Below are positions 1 through 7,202 of a stretch of DNA of 30,825 nt, in pieces. Made by a program: the position numbers and the translations under genes. Within the stretch, counting starts at the first letter, position 1, and each line of letters starts with the position of its first letter. The notes beneath the pieces were generated by a model, which was not told where the DNA came from, searched no databases, and was given only the letters and a program-made list of their open reading frames with translations. This DNA comes from an uncultured Pelosinus sp. Its GTDB lineage: Bacteria; Bacillota; Negativicutes; Sporomusales; Acetonemataceae. The stretch lies in contig UQPB01000039.1 in NCBI GenBank assembly GCA_900542835.1, forward strand, positions 1 through 30,825, given 5' to 3'.

Positions 1-40
1 TTTTTCGCCCACTATTTTTTTGATCTTTTTTTATGATGAC

Positions 41-59
41 TTTTTCAACAACCTGAAAA
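41..59 (+). repeat. 19-nt motif preceding a terminator hairpin (copy 1)
   Basis: The motif TTTTTCAACAACCTGAAAA can itself fold (TTTTTCA pairing with TGAAAAA around a 6-nt loop) and runs straight into the GC-rich terminator hairpin at 61-88. An 18/19 match lies in opposite orientation at 30769-30787, also directly before a terminator. It probably belongs to the 3' end of a gene that lies left of the window. Confidence 0.5.
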
Positions 60-92
60 AACACGGCAGCCTGCAGAGGCTGCCGTGTTTTT
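56..92. terminator. Bidirectional intrinsic terminator downstream of hcp
   Basis: A 12-bp perfect stem (61-72 with 77-88, loop 73-76) is flanked by an A-run on the left and a T-run on the right, so it can terminate in both directions. It lies 30 bp beyond the hcp stop codon and would end the hcp transcript; on the plus strand it would end a gene left of the window. Confidence 0.85.
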
Positions 93-121
93 ATGCCCTT
101 AAACCGCATCAGGACAGGAGA

Positions 122-1687
122 CTAGCCGAGAATGGCCTTAAGATCAGCTTCCGGCGTAGTAATGGGCTTCAAACCGAACTTTTCGACCAGAATATTCAAT
201 ACATTGCCAGACAGGAAAGCCGGCAGCGTAGGTCCAATATAGATATTTTTAATTCCCAGCGCCAACAGTGTCAACAAGATACATACAGCCTTTTGCTCAT
301 ACCAGGAAAGTACCAGGGTGAGCGGCAGATCATTGACGCTGCATTCAAAGGCTTCAGAAAGAGCGATAGCTACCTGAATCGCCGAGTAAGCATCGTTGCA
401 TTGCCCCATATCCAGGATGCGGGGAATGCCGCCGATCTCGCCGATATTAAGATCATTAAAGCGGTATTTGCCGCATGCCAGGGTAAGAATGACGGTATCT
501 TTAGGAGCCTGTTCCACAAATTGCGTGTAGTAATTCCGGCCGGGCTTGGCACCGTCGCAACCGCCCACCAGGAAGAAGTGTTTAATAGCGCCGGCCTTTA
601 CAGCGTCAATAACCGTCCCGGCGACGCCCATAACCGTGTTGCGGGCAAAGCCGGTAGTGAGCTGGCTGCCACCATTTATACCGGTAAAATGCTGGTCTTC
701 TGGGTAGCCGCCCAGTTCAAGAGCTTTTTGAATAACCCGGCTAAAGTCTTTTTGGCCGTTAACCGCATCAATATGCGTCAAACCGGGATAGCCGACAACA
801 TCAGTGGTAAAGACTCGGTCCGTATAGGAGGGGCGCGGCGGCATCAGACAATTGGTAGTAAACAAAATTGGCCCGGGAATGTTGTCCAGCTCTTTTTGCT
901 GATTTTGCCAGGCAGTGCCAAAATTGCCTTTGAGCTGCAGATGCTTTTTCAGTTCAGGATAAGCATGGGCCGGCAGCATTTCGCCATGAGTATAAATTGC
1001 AATTCCTTTGCCGTCCGTCTGCTCCAGCAATTGTTTCAGGTCGTGCAGATCATGACCGCTGATGACAATGAACGGGCCTTTTTCAACTTTAGTAGGTACG
1101 GTTGTCGGGACAGGATGTCCATAGGCAGAGGTATTGGCTTCATCCAGCAGAGCCATGCATTTCAGGTTGACCGCACCGAATTCCATTAGCAGTCCCAGCC
1201 AGGCTTCAGCAGTATGCTCCTCGCCGAGAGCCTTCATGCCTTTATAAAACCAGCCGGTAACTTCGGCATCCGTTTTTCCCAATATCGCCGCATGCCAGGC
1301 ATAAGCAGCCATGCCACGCAAGCCGAGCAGCAGAGTGGAGCGCAAAGAGACAATATCCTCATTGCCGCCCCAGAGATCAGAGGCGGGAAACGCCGCGGCA
1401 GCAGGGTCAAGCTTAGCGGCTTCCGCCTGCACCGCCTCAATCATGGCGTCAATGCGTTCAGGATCGAAATTAACATTGGTGACAGTGGCAAACAAGCCCT
1501 GCAGCATCAGCGTATCGGCAGTTTTACCAGGAGCTGTGGCGGCAGCAGCGCGGGCCAGGCCGATAAGCGCGCCGGTCAGTTGATCCTGCTTATTGGCCAC
1601 CTCCGGCTTCTTGCCGCAGACGCCGGTCTGCGTACAGCCTTTGCCGCCGGCAGTTTGCTCACACTGAAAACAAAACATTCCACTCAT
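122..1687 (-). CDS. hcp: Hydroxylamine reductase / hybrid cluster protein
   Basis: A 521-residue hybrid cluster protein, a cytoplasmic iron-sulfur enzyme that reduces hydroxylamine to ammonia and, in characterised homologues, nitric oxide to nitrous oxide. The N-terminal cysteines C6, C9, C18 and C24 have the CX2C-X8-CX5C spacing of strict anaerobes, which bind a [4Fe-4S] cluster here, rather than the wider enterobacterial spacing. Further ligands of the hybrid cluster are visible in the segments FTTNC, GGCDG, LACGK, MGQCND and WYEQK. Length is a little under the usual 530-550 residues but no motif is missing. The start is supported by AGGAGG eight bases upstream. The gene is monocistronic: a promoter and Crp/Fnr-type site lie upstream and a terminator downstream. 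No reductase partner (hcr) or HcpR regulator is present nearby. Identification is firm; which substrate matters in vivo is not shown by sequence. Confidence 0.97.
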   Translation of the reverse strand: MSGMFCFQCEQTAGGKGCTQTGVCGKKPEVANKQDQLTGALIGLARAAAATAPGKTADTLMLQGLFATVTNVNFDPERIDAMIEAVQAEAAKLDPAAAAFPASDLWGGNEDIVSLRSTLLLGLRGMAAYAWHAAILGKTDAEVTGWFYKGMKALGEEHTAEAWLGLLMEFGAVNLKCMALLDEANTSAYGHPVPTTVPTKVEKGPFIVISGHDLHDLKQLLEQTDGKGIAIYTHGEMLPAHAYPELKKHLQLKGNFGTAWQNQQKELDNIPGPILFTTNCLMPPRPSYTDRVFTTDVVGYPGLTHIDAVNGQKDFSRVIQKALELGGYPEDQHFTGINGGSQLTTGFARNTVMGVAGTVIDAVKAGAIKHFFLVGGCDGAKPGRNYYTQFVEQAPKDTVILTLACGKYRFNDLNIGEIGGIPRILDMGQCNDAYSAIQVAIALSEAFECSVNDLPLTLVLSWYEQKAVCILLTLLALGIKNIYIGPTLPAFLSGNVLNILVEKFGLKPITTPEADLKAILG

Positions 1688-1722
1688 CTGTGAATACCTC
1701 CTATGAATGTTGTTATGGCATC

Positions 1723-1764
1723 ATTATAGAGGATATAGACCGTACAATCCGTGATGTACATCAC
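1723..1764 (-). promoter_or_regulatory. hcp promoter with Crp/Fnr-family operator
   Basis: On the minus strand a perfect TATAAT lies at 1728-1723 with no recognisable -35 hexamer. The perfect 14-bp palindrome GTGATGTACATCAC lies at 1751-1764. It fits both the CRP pattern (GTGA-N6-TCAC) and the FNR core (TGAT-N4-ATCA). Counting from the -10 box, +1 is about 1716 and the palindrome centre falls at -41.5, the classical position of a class II activator. In other anaerobes hcp is activated by HcpR, a Crp/Fnr-family protein, so a relative of HcpR is the likely ligand; this last step is inference. Confidence 0.75.
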
Positions 1765-1817
1765 ATGCCGCAACAAATTTGGTCTTCGAAGCTGCGTTTA
1801 GCCGAAAACATAAAGAA

Positions 1818-1847
1818 GCAGCACCGGCTGCCAAGGCCTGATGCTGC
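1818..1847 (-). terminator. Possible terminator of the small membrane-protein operon
   Basis: On the minus strand GCAGCA pairs with TGCTGC around an inner GGC/GCC pair, followed by the T-rich TTCTTTATGTTTT. It lies about 65 bp beyond the stop of the 167-residue gene. The stem is short and interrupted, so the call is tentative. Confidence 0.4.
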
Positions 1848-1912
1848 ATAAAAAAACTGTCGCCGCGGCCAGCAGCTCACGCTGCCTTCAGGCCGCCAAA
1901 ATCCATTGCCTA

Positions 1913-2416
1913 TCACAATCGCAGGCGGCTGGCAATGCTGCGGGCAATCGCCGCCCCCGCCACTGCAGTAATGAACTGCGGCCAGCTCATAGCAAACAGC
2001 AGCGCCGCCGCCAGCTTTGGCGCAAGGCTGATCCAGCCAAGCATCCAGGAAACCAGCCAATATACCGATAAGGCTTTAGCTGCCGCCGCCGTGACAGCAG
2101 CCAGGGTACTGCCCTGCAGCCGCAACCAGGAGTAGACTAGCACATACAGCATATTGCCCGCCGCTACCGGTAAAATTAACAGCGGCAGCGGCAGCATCTG
2201 CTGAAAGTAAGCCGTCAACGGCGCCAGCAGTGCCAACAACAGCGCCGCCGGTCTGCCGGCCGCGGCCAGGCCTAGCAGCAGCGTGGCATTGACTAAACAA
2301 CCAATCAGAAAAGATGAGAGCAGCGGCGGCAGCGGCAGTAACAGCCGCAAAGACTGAAAGACCGACAGTATTGCCAGCAGCAAGGCGGTGCGGGCAATAA
2401 ACCTCTGCCTGTTCAT
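1913..2416 (-). CDS. Small polytopic membrane protein, possible ECF S-component-like
   Basis: A 167-residue, very hydrophobic protein with about five predicted membrane segments, rich in Leu and Ala (LLLPLPPLLSSFLIG near residue 25, then long Leu/Ala stretches), and a short basic C-terminus. Size and hydrophobic pattern resemble substrate-binding S-components of ECF vitamin transporters, but I see no diagnostic motif and no ATPase or EcfT gene in the window, so this is only a suggestion. The ATG overlaps the stop of the upstream gene as TAATG and has AGGTGG eight bases upstream, so the two are translationally coupled. Real gene likely; function unknown. Confidence 0.75.
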   Translation of the reverse strand: MNRQRFIARTALLLAILSVFQSLRLLLPLPPLLSSFLIGCLVNATLLLGLAAAGRPAALLLALLAPLTAYFQQMLPLPLLILPVAAGNMLYVLVYSWLRLQGSTLAAVTAAAAKALSVYWLVSWMLGWISLAPKLAAALLFAMSWPQFITAVAGAAIARSIASRLRL

Positions 2417-2745
2417 TACTTATGCCACCTATGACGCAGCTGTGTCTTTTTTATCCGGGGCGGCTGGTTGCGCCATAGCAGCCAGCCAATAATCAGTAAA
2501 GAAAGAACGCTTCCCGTCAGACTGCCGATAACGCTTAAATCCACAAGAATGCTGATAGCGGTAAAACAGCCGAGATACAGCATGCTAACCCGTAAATTAA
2601 TATAAGGAACAGAGCGCAGCAACAAGTAACAAACCGCCAGTGCAGCCAGATCGACCGCCACCCAAAACAGAGGCAGCACCACCGCATATTTGACAATACC
2701 GGCAAAAATCATAACGCCAATTAATTTTAACCAAACTCTATCCAT
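2416..2745 (-). CDS. Small membrane protein of unknown function
   Basis: A 109-residue protein with three to four predicted membrane helices and a basic C-terminal tail (KKTQLRHRWHK), which would face the cytoplasm by the positive-inside rule. ATG at 2745 is preferred over the in-frame GTG at 2748 because GAGAGG then has an eight-base spacing. A TTGGCA-17-TATAAT promoter lies just upstream, and the stop overlaps the next gene by one base (TAATG), so the pair is a two-gene operon and the products may work as one membrane complex. I do not recognise the family. Confidence 0.75.
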   Translation of the reverse strand: MDRVWLKLIGVMIFAGIVKYAVVLPLFWVAVDLAALAVCYLLLRSVPYINLRVSMLYLGCFTAISILVDLSVIGSLTGSVLSLLIIGWLLWRNQPPRIKKTQLRHRWHK

Positions 2746-2769
2746 CACACTCGCCTCTCTTTCCTCTTT

Positions 2770-2798
2770 ATTATAGCGAAACCGGCTGCAACTGCCAA
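2770..2798 (-). promoter_or_regulatory. Sigma-A type promoter of the two-gene membrane operon
   Basis: On the minus strand TTGGCA (2798-2793) and TATAAT (2775-2770) are separated by exactly 17 bp. Predicted +1 is about 2763, giving a leader of roughly 18 bases before the ATG at 2745. Confidence 0.75.
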
Positions 2799-2836
2799 GT
2801 TAAGCCGTCTCACAGACGCGAACTGCTTATAAAAAT

Positions 2837-2854
2837 AAAAAAACCGGTTTTTTT
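2837..2854. repeat. Perfect 18-bp palindrome A7-CCGG-T7
   Basis: AAAAAAACCGGTTTTTTT lies between the divergent small-membrane-protein operon and the gene at 2933. It may be an operator or a short bidirectional terminator; the four-base CCGG centre leaves little loop for an RNA hairpin. Confidence 0.45.
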
Positions 2855-2932
2855 GTGGCAACCGTTTATGAGATACCACTTTTGAGCATACTTTATAGCA
2901 GAAGCTATTTATTTGGAAGGAGTGTAAAAAAC

Positions 2933-3280
2933 ATGGAGTATTCATTTACTTTATTCGAGCCACGCAAGGAACGCGCCGTCAAAACAAATTCACCGCTGGT
3001 TGAAGTCAGGGCTAACGGCAGAATTGTTTTCAACAAGACAGCGACGGAATTGCTGTCGGCCAAACAGTTCTGCATGCTGGGGTTCGATACAGATAATAAG
3101 ACACTGGGCATTATACCGCTGGATGAAGCGAGAGCAAATGCATTTCCCGTGCGTTATGCGGCAAAAGGCGCCTATATTGGAGCAAAAAAATTCTTCCGGC
3201 ACTTTGCAATCTTACCGGAGCAGGCAGTTGAGAATACGCCGTTCCAAGTCAATGACTATATCGCAATTAAACTGAACTAA
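2933..3280 (+). CDS. Conserved-looking 115-residue protein of unknown function
   Basis: A soluble 115-residue protein beginning MEYSFTLFEPRKER, without signal peptide, membrane segment or cysteine cluster. The pattern of short beta-type strands (LVEVRANGRIVFN, FCMLGFD, KTLGIIPLD, YIAIKLN) suggests a small mostly-beta fold. The ATG at 2933 is chosen over start codons further upstream because GGAAGGAG lies ten bases before it. It is a single-gene unit closed by a strong bidirectional terminator. I do not recognise the family and assign no function. Confidence 0.8.
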   Translation: MEYSFTLFEPRKERAVKTNSPLVEVRANGRIVFNKTATELLSAKQFCMLGFDTDNKTLGIIPLDEARANAFPVRYAAKGAYIGAKKFFRHFAILPEQAVENTPFQVNDYIAIKLN

Positions 3281-3282
3281 AT

Positions 3283-3312
3283 AAAAAACGAGCGGCTATC
3301 CGCTCGTTTTTT
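3283..3312. terminator. Bidirectional terminator between convergent genes
   Basis: The stem CGAGCGG (3289-3295) pairs with CCGCTCG (3300-3306) around a CTAT loop and is flanked by six As and six Ts. It can end both the 115-residue gene (plus) and the aminotransferase gene (minus). Confidence 0.92.
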
Positions 3313-3331
3313 ATTTTGGCTATCATTTCAT

Positions 3332-4192
3332 TTAACGCCGGCATTCCTGATCGATAATTGCCTGATACGCGGCTTGCAGCTTCCGGGTAATCGGGCCGGC
3401 CTCACCATTGCCGACAGGCTGATTGTCGAGGGCGATCAGCGGCATAATTTCCGTTTGCGTACCGCAGACAAACGCCTCATCAGCAGTCTTAGCAAAGGCA
3501 ACATCAAATGTTTTCTCGATAATCGGCAAATCAAGTCCGGGTAGAATCTTTTCAATAATGATTTTACGGGTAACGCTGGGCAAAATCAGTTTAGTTAACG
3601 GATGTGTCCAGATTACGCCCCCCTTGACCACCATAAAGCTGCTCGAGGTACCTTCAGTGACCACACCGTTCTCACGAACTAAAATCGCTTCAAAACAACC
3701 GTTTTCCTTTGCCTTCTGCTTTGCCAGCACGTTACCTAATAAGTTTAGTGATTTGATATCACAGCGCAGCCACCGCTCATCCTCTGTAAACAGCGCTTTC
3801 GCGCCGGTTTTTGCCAAGGTGGCGGTAACATTGTTGGCCGGACGGATCGACATGCTCAGCCGGGGAACGGTGTGCTCGGGAAAATTATGCGCCCGGGGCG
3901 CCACACCGCGGGTAATCTGCAAATAGATGCCGGCGTCGCTAATACCGCTTTCATCCACCAGTGCCTGATGCGCCGACAGCAAATCCTCCTCCGTATAAAC
4001 GACAGGAATCCGCAGCGCCCGCAGCGAGCGGAACAAGCGTTCCATGTGTGCCTGGAAGGCAAACAGCCTGCCGTTATACAGCCGCGTGACTTCATAGACC
4101 CCATCGCCAAATTGATGACCACGATCCTCCATCGGTACCACATTCTCCGCCAGATCGACAATCCGGCCATCAACTAATCCTAATGCCTTCAT
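3332..4192 (-). CDS. dat: D-amino acid aminotransferase (PLP fold-type IV)
   Basis: A 286-residue class IV aminotransferase, a cytoplasmic PLP enzyme that interconverts D-alanine and D-glutamate with their keto acids and so feeds peptidoglycan precursors. K147 in RCDIKSLNLLG is the Schiff-base lysine and E180 in VTEGTSSS is the residue that contacts the PLP ring nitrogen. The N-terminal EDRGHQFGDGVYEV and the RGVAPRAHNFP segment (R100 and H102, equivalent to substrate-carboxylate binding residues) favour D-amino acid transaminase over branched-chain aminotransferase or aminodeoxychorismate lyase. Length matches the family (about 280-290). GAGGAGG lies seven bases before the ATG. The gene stands alone, convergent with the 115-residue gene. 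Confidence 0.92.
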   Translation of the reverse strand: MKALGLVDGRIVDLAENVVPMEDRGHQFGDGVYEVTRLYNGRLFAFQAHMERLFRSLRALRIPVVYTEEDLLSAHQALVDESGISDAGIYLQITRGVAPRAHNFPEHTVPRLSMSIRPANNVTATLAKTGAKALFTEDERWLRCDIKSLNLLGNVLAKQKAKENGCFEAILVRENGVVTEGTSSSFMVVKGGVIWTHPLTKLILPSVTRKIIIEKILPGLDLPIIEKTFDVAFAKTADEAFVCGTQTEIMPLIALDNQPVGNGEAGPITRKLQAAYQAIIDQECRR

Positions 4193-4284
4193 AAAAATCC
4201 TCCTCGCTTTATAGCTGCTTTCTTCATGACTAATTCATTTCCGCTCTCATTGCTTGCACCATTCCTCCGGCTGCGGGTCAAAAG

Positions 4285-4319
4285 TGGTTTCGCAGGGTGT
4301 TCCATGCTATAATTAGTAT
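4285..4319 (+). promoter_or_regulatory. Extended -10 promoter of the acyltransferase gene
   Basis: TGCTATAAT at 4305-4313 is an extended -10 (TGN-TATAAT); the -35 region is weak. The -10 is embedded in an inverted repeat, GCTATA-ATTAG-TATAGC, at 4306-4322 that could serve as an operator, though it may simply reflect the AT-rich box. Confidence 0.55.
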
Positions 4320-4388
4320 AGCACGCCTACTGACAGATTACCATAATCCGTAAAGTACTCTGTAAAAAGGCACTGGAAAGGAACCGCT

Positions 4389-5534
4389 ATGCCGCAACGA
4401 ATTAAAGCCATTGAATATATAAGGGGACTGGCCATGCTCGGCGTAATCGGCATCCATACCGGCGCCTGGTCACTCTCAAACCCGGACGCTAATATCCATT
4501 TATTCGCCATGCTGGAAATCGCCTCCCGGTTTTCCGTACCGATCTTTTTCTTCATCAGTGCTTTCGGCATTTTTTATCATGAAAACAGCGGCGGCGGGAA
4601 GGCATCAGGCATTCCCTTCGGCCGGTTTCGTTCCATATTCATTCCATATTTATGCTGGTCGCTTTTGTATATGCTGAATTACAGCCGCTTATACGGCGAC
4701 ACCACGATCTGGCAGTTGCCGAAGCTGGCTGAATATCTATTGTTCGGCCTGGCATCTTATCAATTATACTTTCTAGTCATTCTGCTGGCTTTTCTGCTCT
4801 GCCTGCCGGTTCTGCGACCGCTGGCGGCCTGGCTGGCACAAAAACCGCTGCCGCGGCTCGGCGGACTGCTGCTGCTGCAAATTTTGTTCAACACATACTC
4901 CAGTTACTGGCTGAAGCCGGCTACAGAAATCTACTGGCTGCGTCTGCTGCTCGATTATCGGCTTAATTATCTTCCCCTGCATTATCTTTGGATCTTCATG
5001 CTGGGTGCAGTACTGGCGCTGCGATACCCGCAGTGGCAGTCGGTATGCCAGAGGCTCCGGCGGCCGCTTGCTGCCGGCTTTTGGGGAAGTCTGCTGCTGA
5101 TGCTGGGTTCGTATTATTATGTGGTTCTGAACCAGGGATTTTCCTTAGCCCAGGCAGCCTTCACCATCCATCAGCTCAGCCCGGCGGGGGTAATTTATAC
5201 TGGCGCTGCCGCCTTCTACTTTAGCTACCGATTGGCGCTGCCGCAGGCTCCCATTCGGGAACGGCTTCTGAGCAGCCTCGCCCGCCACTCATTTTTTATT
5301 TATCTGATCCATCCGTGGGTGATGAGCCTGCTAGGCGATTTACTGACCAGCCGCCAATGGCTGATGACTCCCTGGGTTACCCTTCTCTTCTTTATCGCTA
5401 CAACGTTTTTCAGCCTGCTGCTTGCTTACGCAGCCCAGGGATTGAGCCGGGTTCTTCCCGTTTCTTCCCTGCTGCTCACAGGCAAAATGCTGTCTCGGAA
5501 GAAGCTGTCCGCCAGCAGCGCCCGCTCACTATAG
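4389..5534 (+). CDS. Membrane-bound acyltransferase (acyltransferase 3 family)
   Basis: A 381-residue integral membrane protein with about ten predicted helices. The N-terminus (IEYIRGLAMLGVIGIHTG) is the hallmark of the acyltransferase 3 / WecH-OafA family, in which the first-helix Arg-Gly and the His in GIHTG correspond to conserved residues. SVPIFFFISAFGIFY and the late YLIHPWVMSLLG are also typical. Members acetylate or succinylate envelope polysaccharides or other surface molecules. There is no C-terminal SGNH domain, so this is the short membrane-only form. AGGAA lies eight bases upstream of the ATG. No glycosyltransferase or polysaccharide operon adjoins it, so the acceptor cannot be inferred. 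Confidence 0.88.
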   Translation: MPQRIKAIEYIRGLAMLGVIGIHTGAWSLSNPDANIHLFAMLEIASRFSVPIFFFISAFGIFYHENSGGGKASGIPFGRFRSIFIPYLCWSLLYMLNYSRLYGDTTIWQLPKLAEYLLFGLASYQLYFLVILLAFLLCLPVLRPLAAWLAQKPLPRLGGLLLLQILFNTYSSYWLKPATEIYWLRLLLDYRLNYLPLHYLWIFMLGAVLALRYPQWQSVCQRLRRPLAAGFWGSLLLMLGSYYYVVLNQGFSLAQAAFTIHQLSPAGVIYTGAAAFYFSYRLALPQAPIRERLLSSLARHSFFIYLIHPWVMSLLGDLLTSRQWLMTPWVTLLFFIATTFFSLLLAYAAQGLSRVLPVSSLLLTGKMLSRKKLSASSARSL

Positions 5535-5568
5535 CCGTGAGAAGGGGCGCTTGAGGACCGGCAATTTC

Positions 5569-5615
5569 AGCATCGAACTTTTTGACGGCAGCGGGGCGGC
5601 CGCGGGCTGTCAAAA
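5569..5615. repeat. Imperfect inverted repeat with ACTTTTTGAC ends
   Basis: ACTTTTTGACGGC is followed about 20 bases later by GCTGTCAAAAAAGT, forming an imperfect long hairpin with a G-C rich apex. It lies just beyond the acyltransferase stop. It could be a first terminator or the remnant of a small repeated element. The remaining sequence up to 5750 holds nothing I recognise. Confidence 0.45.
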
Positions 5616-5749
5616 AAGTCTGGAATACGGGAGCAGGCTGACCATGGAATCGGCACGAAGAACCCAAAATATAGGGGTAGTCCAAAGAAGCGATGGCCGA
5701 AAATTGCCCAACAGTAATCACCGTTTCAGGATAGATTGCCAAACACGCG

Positions 5750-5792
5750 CTAGAAAACGCAGGCCGCACTGGTGCAGGCCTGCGTTTTCTAG
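5750..5792. terminator. Strong bidirectional terminator, 16-bp perfect stem
   Basis: A perfect 16-bp inverted repeat (5750-5765 with 5777-5792) encloses an 11-nt loop that itself contains GCAC-TG-GTGC. The TTTT/AAAA tracts lie within the outer stem. It separates the convergent acyltransferase (plus) and 450-residue (minus) genes. Confidence 0.8.
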
Positions 5793-5822
5793 CTCCGGAC
5801 CGGCATCGAGACGCACAGTCTG

Positions 5823-7175
5823 CTATAAGCCTAAGTCAAGCCGCTCCAAATCGGCAGCGGTCAGCAGCGGCGGTTCCAGCAGCTCCAGTTGTTGCGGCAG
5901 CCACTCCGGTTGACGCAGCATATGCTTCTTCCAGAATAGCACAAACAACTGGAATAATCTTTTAGCCGACTTCTGCTGGTAGCTTAACGCCGGATCATCA
6001 CGCCAACATTGATAAAACGCTTCCAGTACCTGATATGCCGTATCGGTCAGCCGCAAACGGGCGGAAAACTCAGCAACGGCGAGAAACTCTCTAATTACGC
6101 ACAGCAATGCCTGACGGCGGAAGTCATTGCCTTCACCCGGAAAACGGATCTGCTCCCCCACCAGGAGACGGCTGCATTCCAAAAGGGGATACAAGAAGGT
6201 AAAGACGTTGCGAACGTCATACTGTTCCAGCAGTATCCGGGCGGACTGCATTGCCGCCATGACCAGACGCCGCCATAAAGGAATGTCTGCTGCCTGCCTG
6301 ACCAGATCGGTCAAAACAGCAAGCAAAGCAGGACCGGTGCGGTTATGCGGATTGGCCCCGGCGGCGGCAGCCAACTCAATTCCCTCGGCAAGAACAGACT
6401 TAAAAGCCGCTTCGGACGGCCGGTGCGCCGCCAAATCCTGCATACAGGCTGCCAGCAATGGCAGCGCCGCCTCATCCTGGTTGTTAATAATCGTCCGCAG
6501 CCATACAGAAAAAAGTCCGGCGACAGCAGCGTCCGGTGCAGCCGGCGGTGGACTTGCAAACAAAAATGTCCGCAGCCGGACCGTTAGTTCACGAAAAAAA
6601 GCCCGGTCACCGCGGCCAAGCGATAGTTTACCGATAATACGGACCGCTCCAAGGACTGCCGCTACCGCTGCCGGATCAGCCGCCCGTGCCGGCCTTTCCA
6701 CTAATGCAAATAAAATGTCAACAGCCTTAGCGGCGACAAAACCCTGTTTGGCTCTTAATGCCAGCACGCCGGCTGTTTGCAGCTGCTCTGCCGCCATTAC
6801 CGCGTCAGCCGTTCGCAACAGCCCCCGGTAGCAGTCAAGCGCGGCCGCCGCCAGGCCAGGATTGCCGCCGCTAAGCAGTGCCCCGGCTAAAGAGGTCAGA
6901 TGAATTGGCTCATCCGGCCGGGCTAATCCCCGCCCATATGCCGTTTGCAGCAAATCCACAGCCTGATAGGCGACTTTTTCATCGGCATCCTGGGGACGGG
7001 CAACCAGCCCAAACAATTCTTTCAGCAGCTGATACCGTTCAGCTGCCGATACATCTTTTCCAGTTAACAAAGCCAGTCTGGACGCTGCCTGTTGCAGTCG
7101 CCGCTGCGGCCGCCGCCGAAAACCGAAAGCCACCAGGAGGAGAACCGCACTCAACAGCAAAGCTACCCAGGCCAT
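5823..7175 (-). CDS. Membrane-anchored alpha-helical protein of unknown function
   Basis: A 450-residue protein with one N-terminal membrane segment (residues 2-18) followed by basic residues (RRRPQRR), so the bulk should be cytoplasmic. The rest is Ala- and Leu-rich and appears all-helical, with repeated helix-turn-helix periodicity reminiscent of HEAT/ARM or TPR-like solenoids, but without a clear consensus. No catalytic motif is visible. AAGGAGGAG precedes the ATG by six bases. It starts 27 bp after the pyruvate kinase stop on the same strand and probably shares its transcript. I do not recognise the family; a scaffold or protein-interaction role would be guesswork. Confidence 0.8.
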   Translation of the reverse strand: MAWVALLLSAVLLLVAFGFRRRPQRRLQQAASRLALLTGKDVSAAERYQLLKELFGLVARPQDADEKVAYQAVDLLQTAYGRGLARPDEPIHLTSLAGALLSGGNPGLAAAALDCYRGLLRTADAVMAAEQLQTAGVLALRAKQGFVAAKAVDILFALVERPARAADPAAVAAVLGAVRIIGKLSLGRGDRAFFRELTVRLRTFLFASPPPAAPDAAVAGLFSVWLRTIINNQDEAALPLLAACMQDLAAHRPSEAAFKSVLAEGIELAAAAGANPHNRTGPALLAVLTDLVRQAADIPLWRRLVMAAMQSARILLEQYDVRNVFTFLYPLLECSRLLVGEQIRFPGEGNDFRRQALLCVIREFLAVAEFSARLRLTDTAYQVLEAFYQCWRDDPALSYQQKSAKRLFQLFVLFWKKHMLRQPEWLPQQLELLEPPLLTAADLERLDLGL

Positions 7176-7202
7176 AACGCTCCTCCTTTATTCACAGACT
7201 GT

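Noticed and set aside
20..1189. 389-codon open frame on the plus strand
   Set aside because: It is antisense to hcp, whose motifs are unmistakable; it has no ribosome binding site and crosses the terminator at 56-92.
5476..5769. 97-codon minus-strand open frame
   Set aside because: It starts within a terminator stem, overlaps the end of the acyltransferase gene and has no ribosome binding site.
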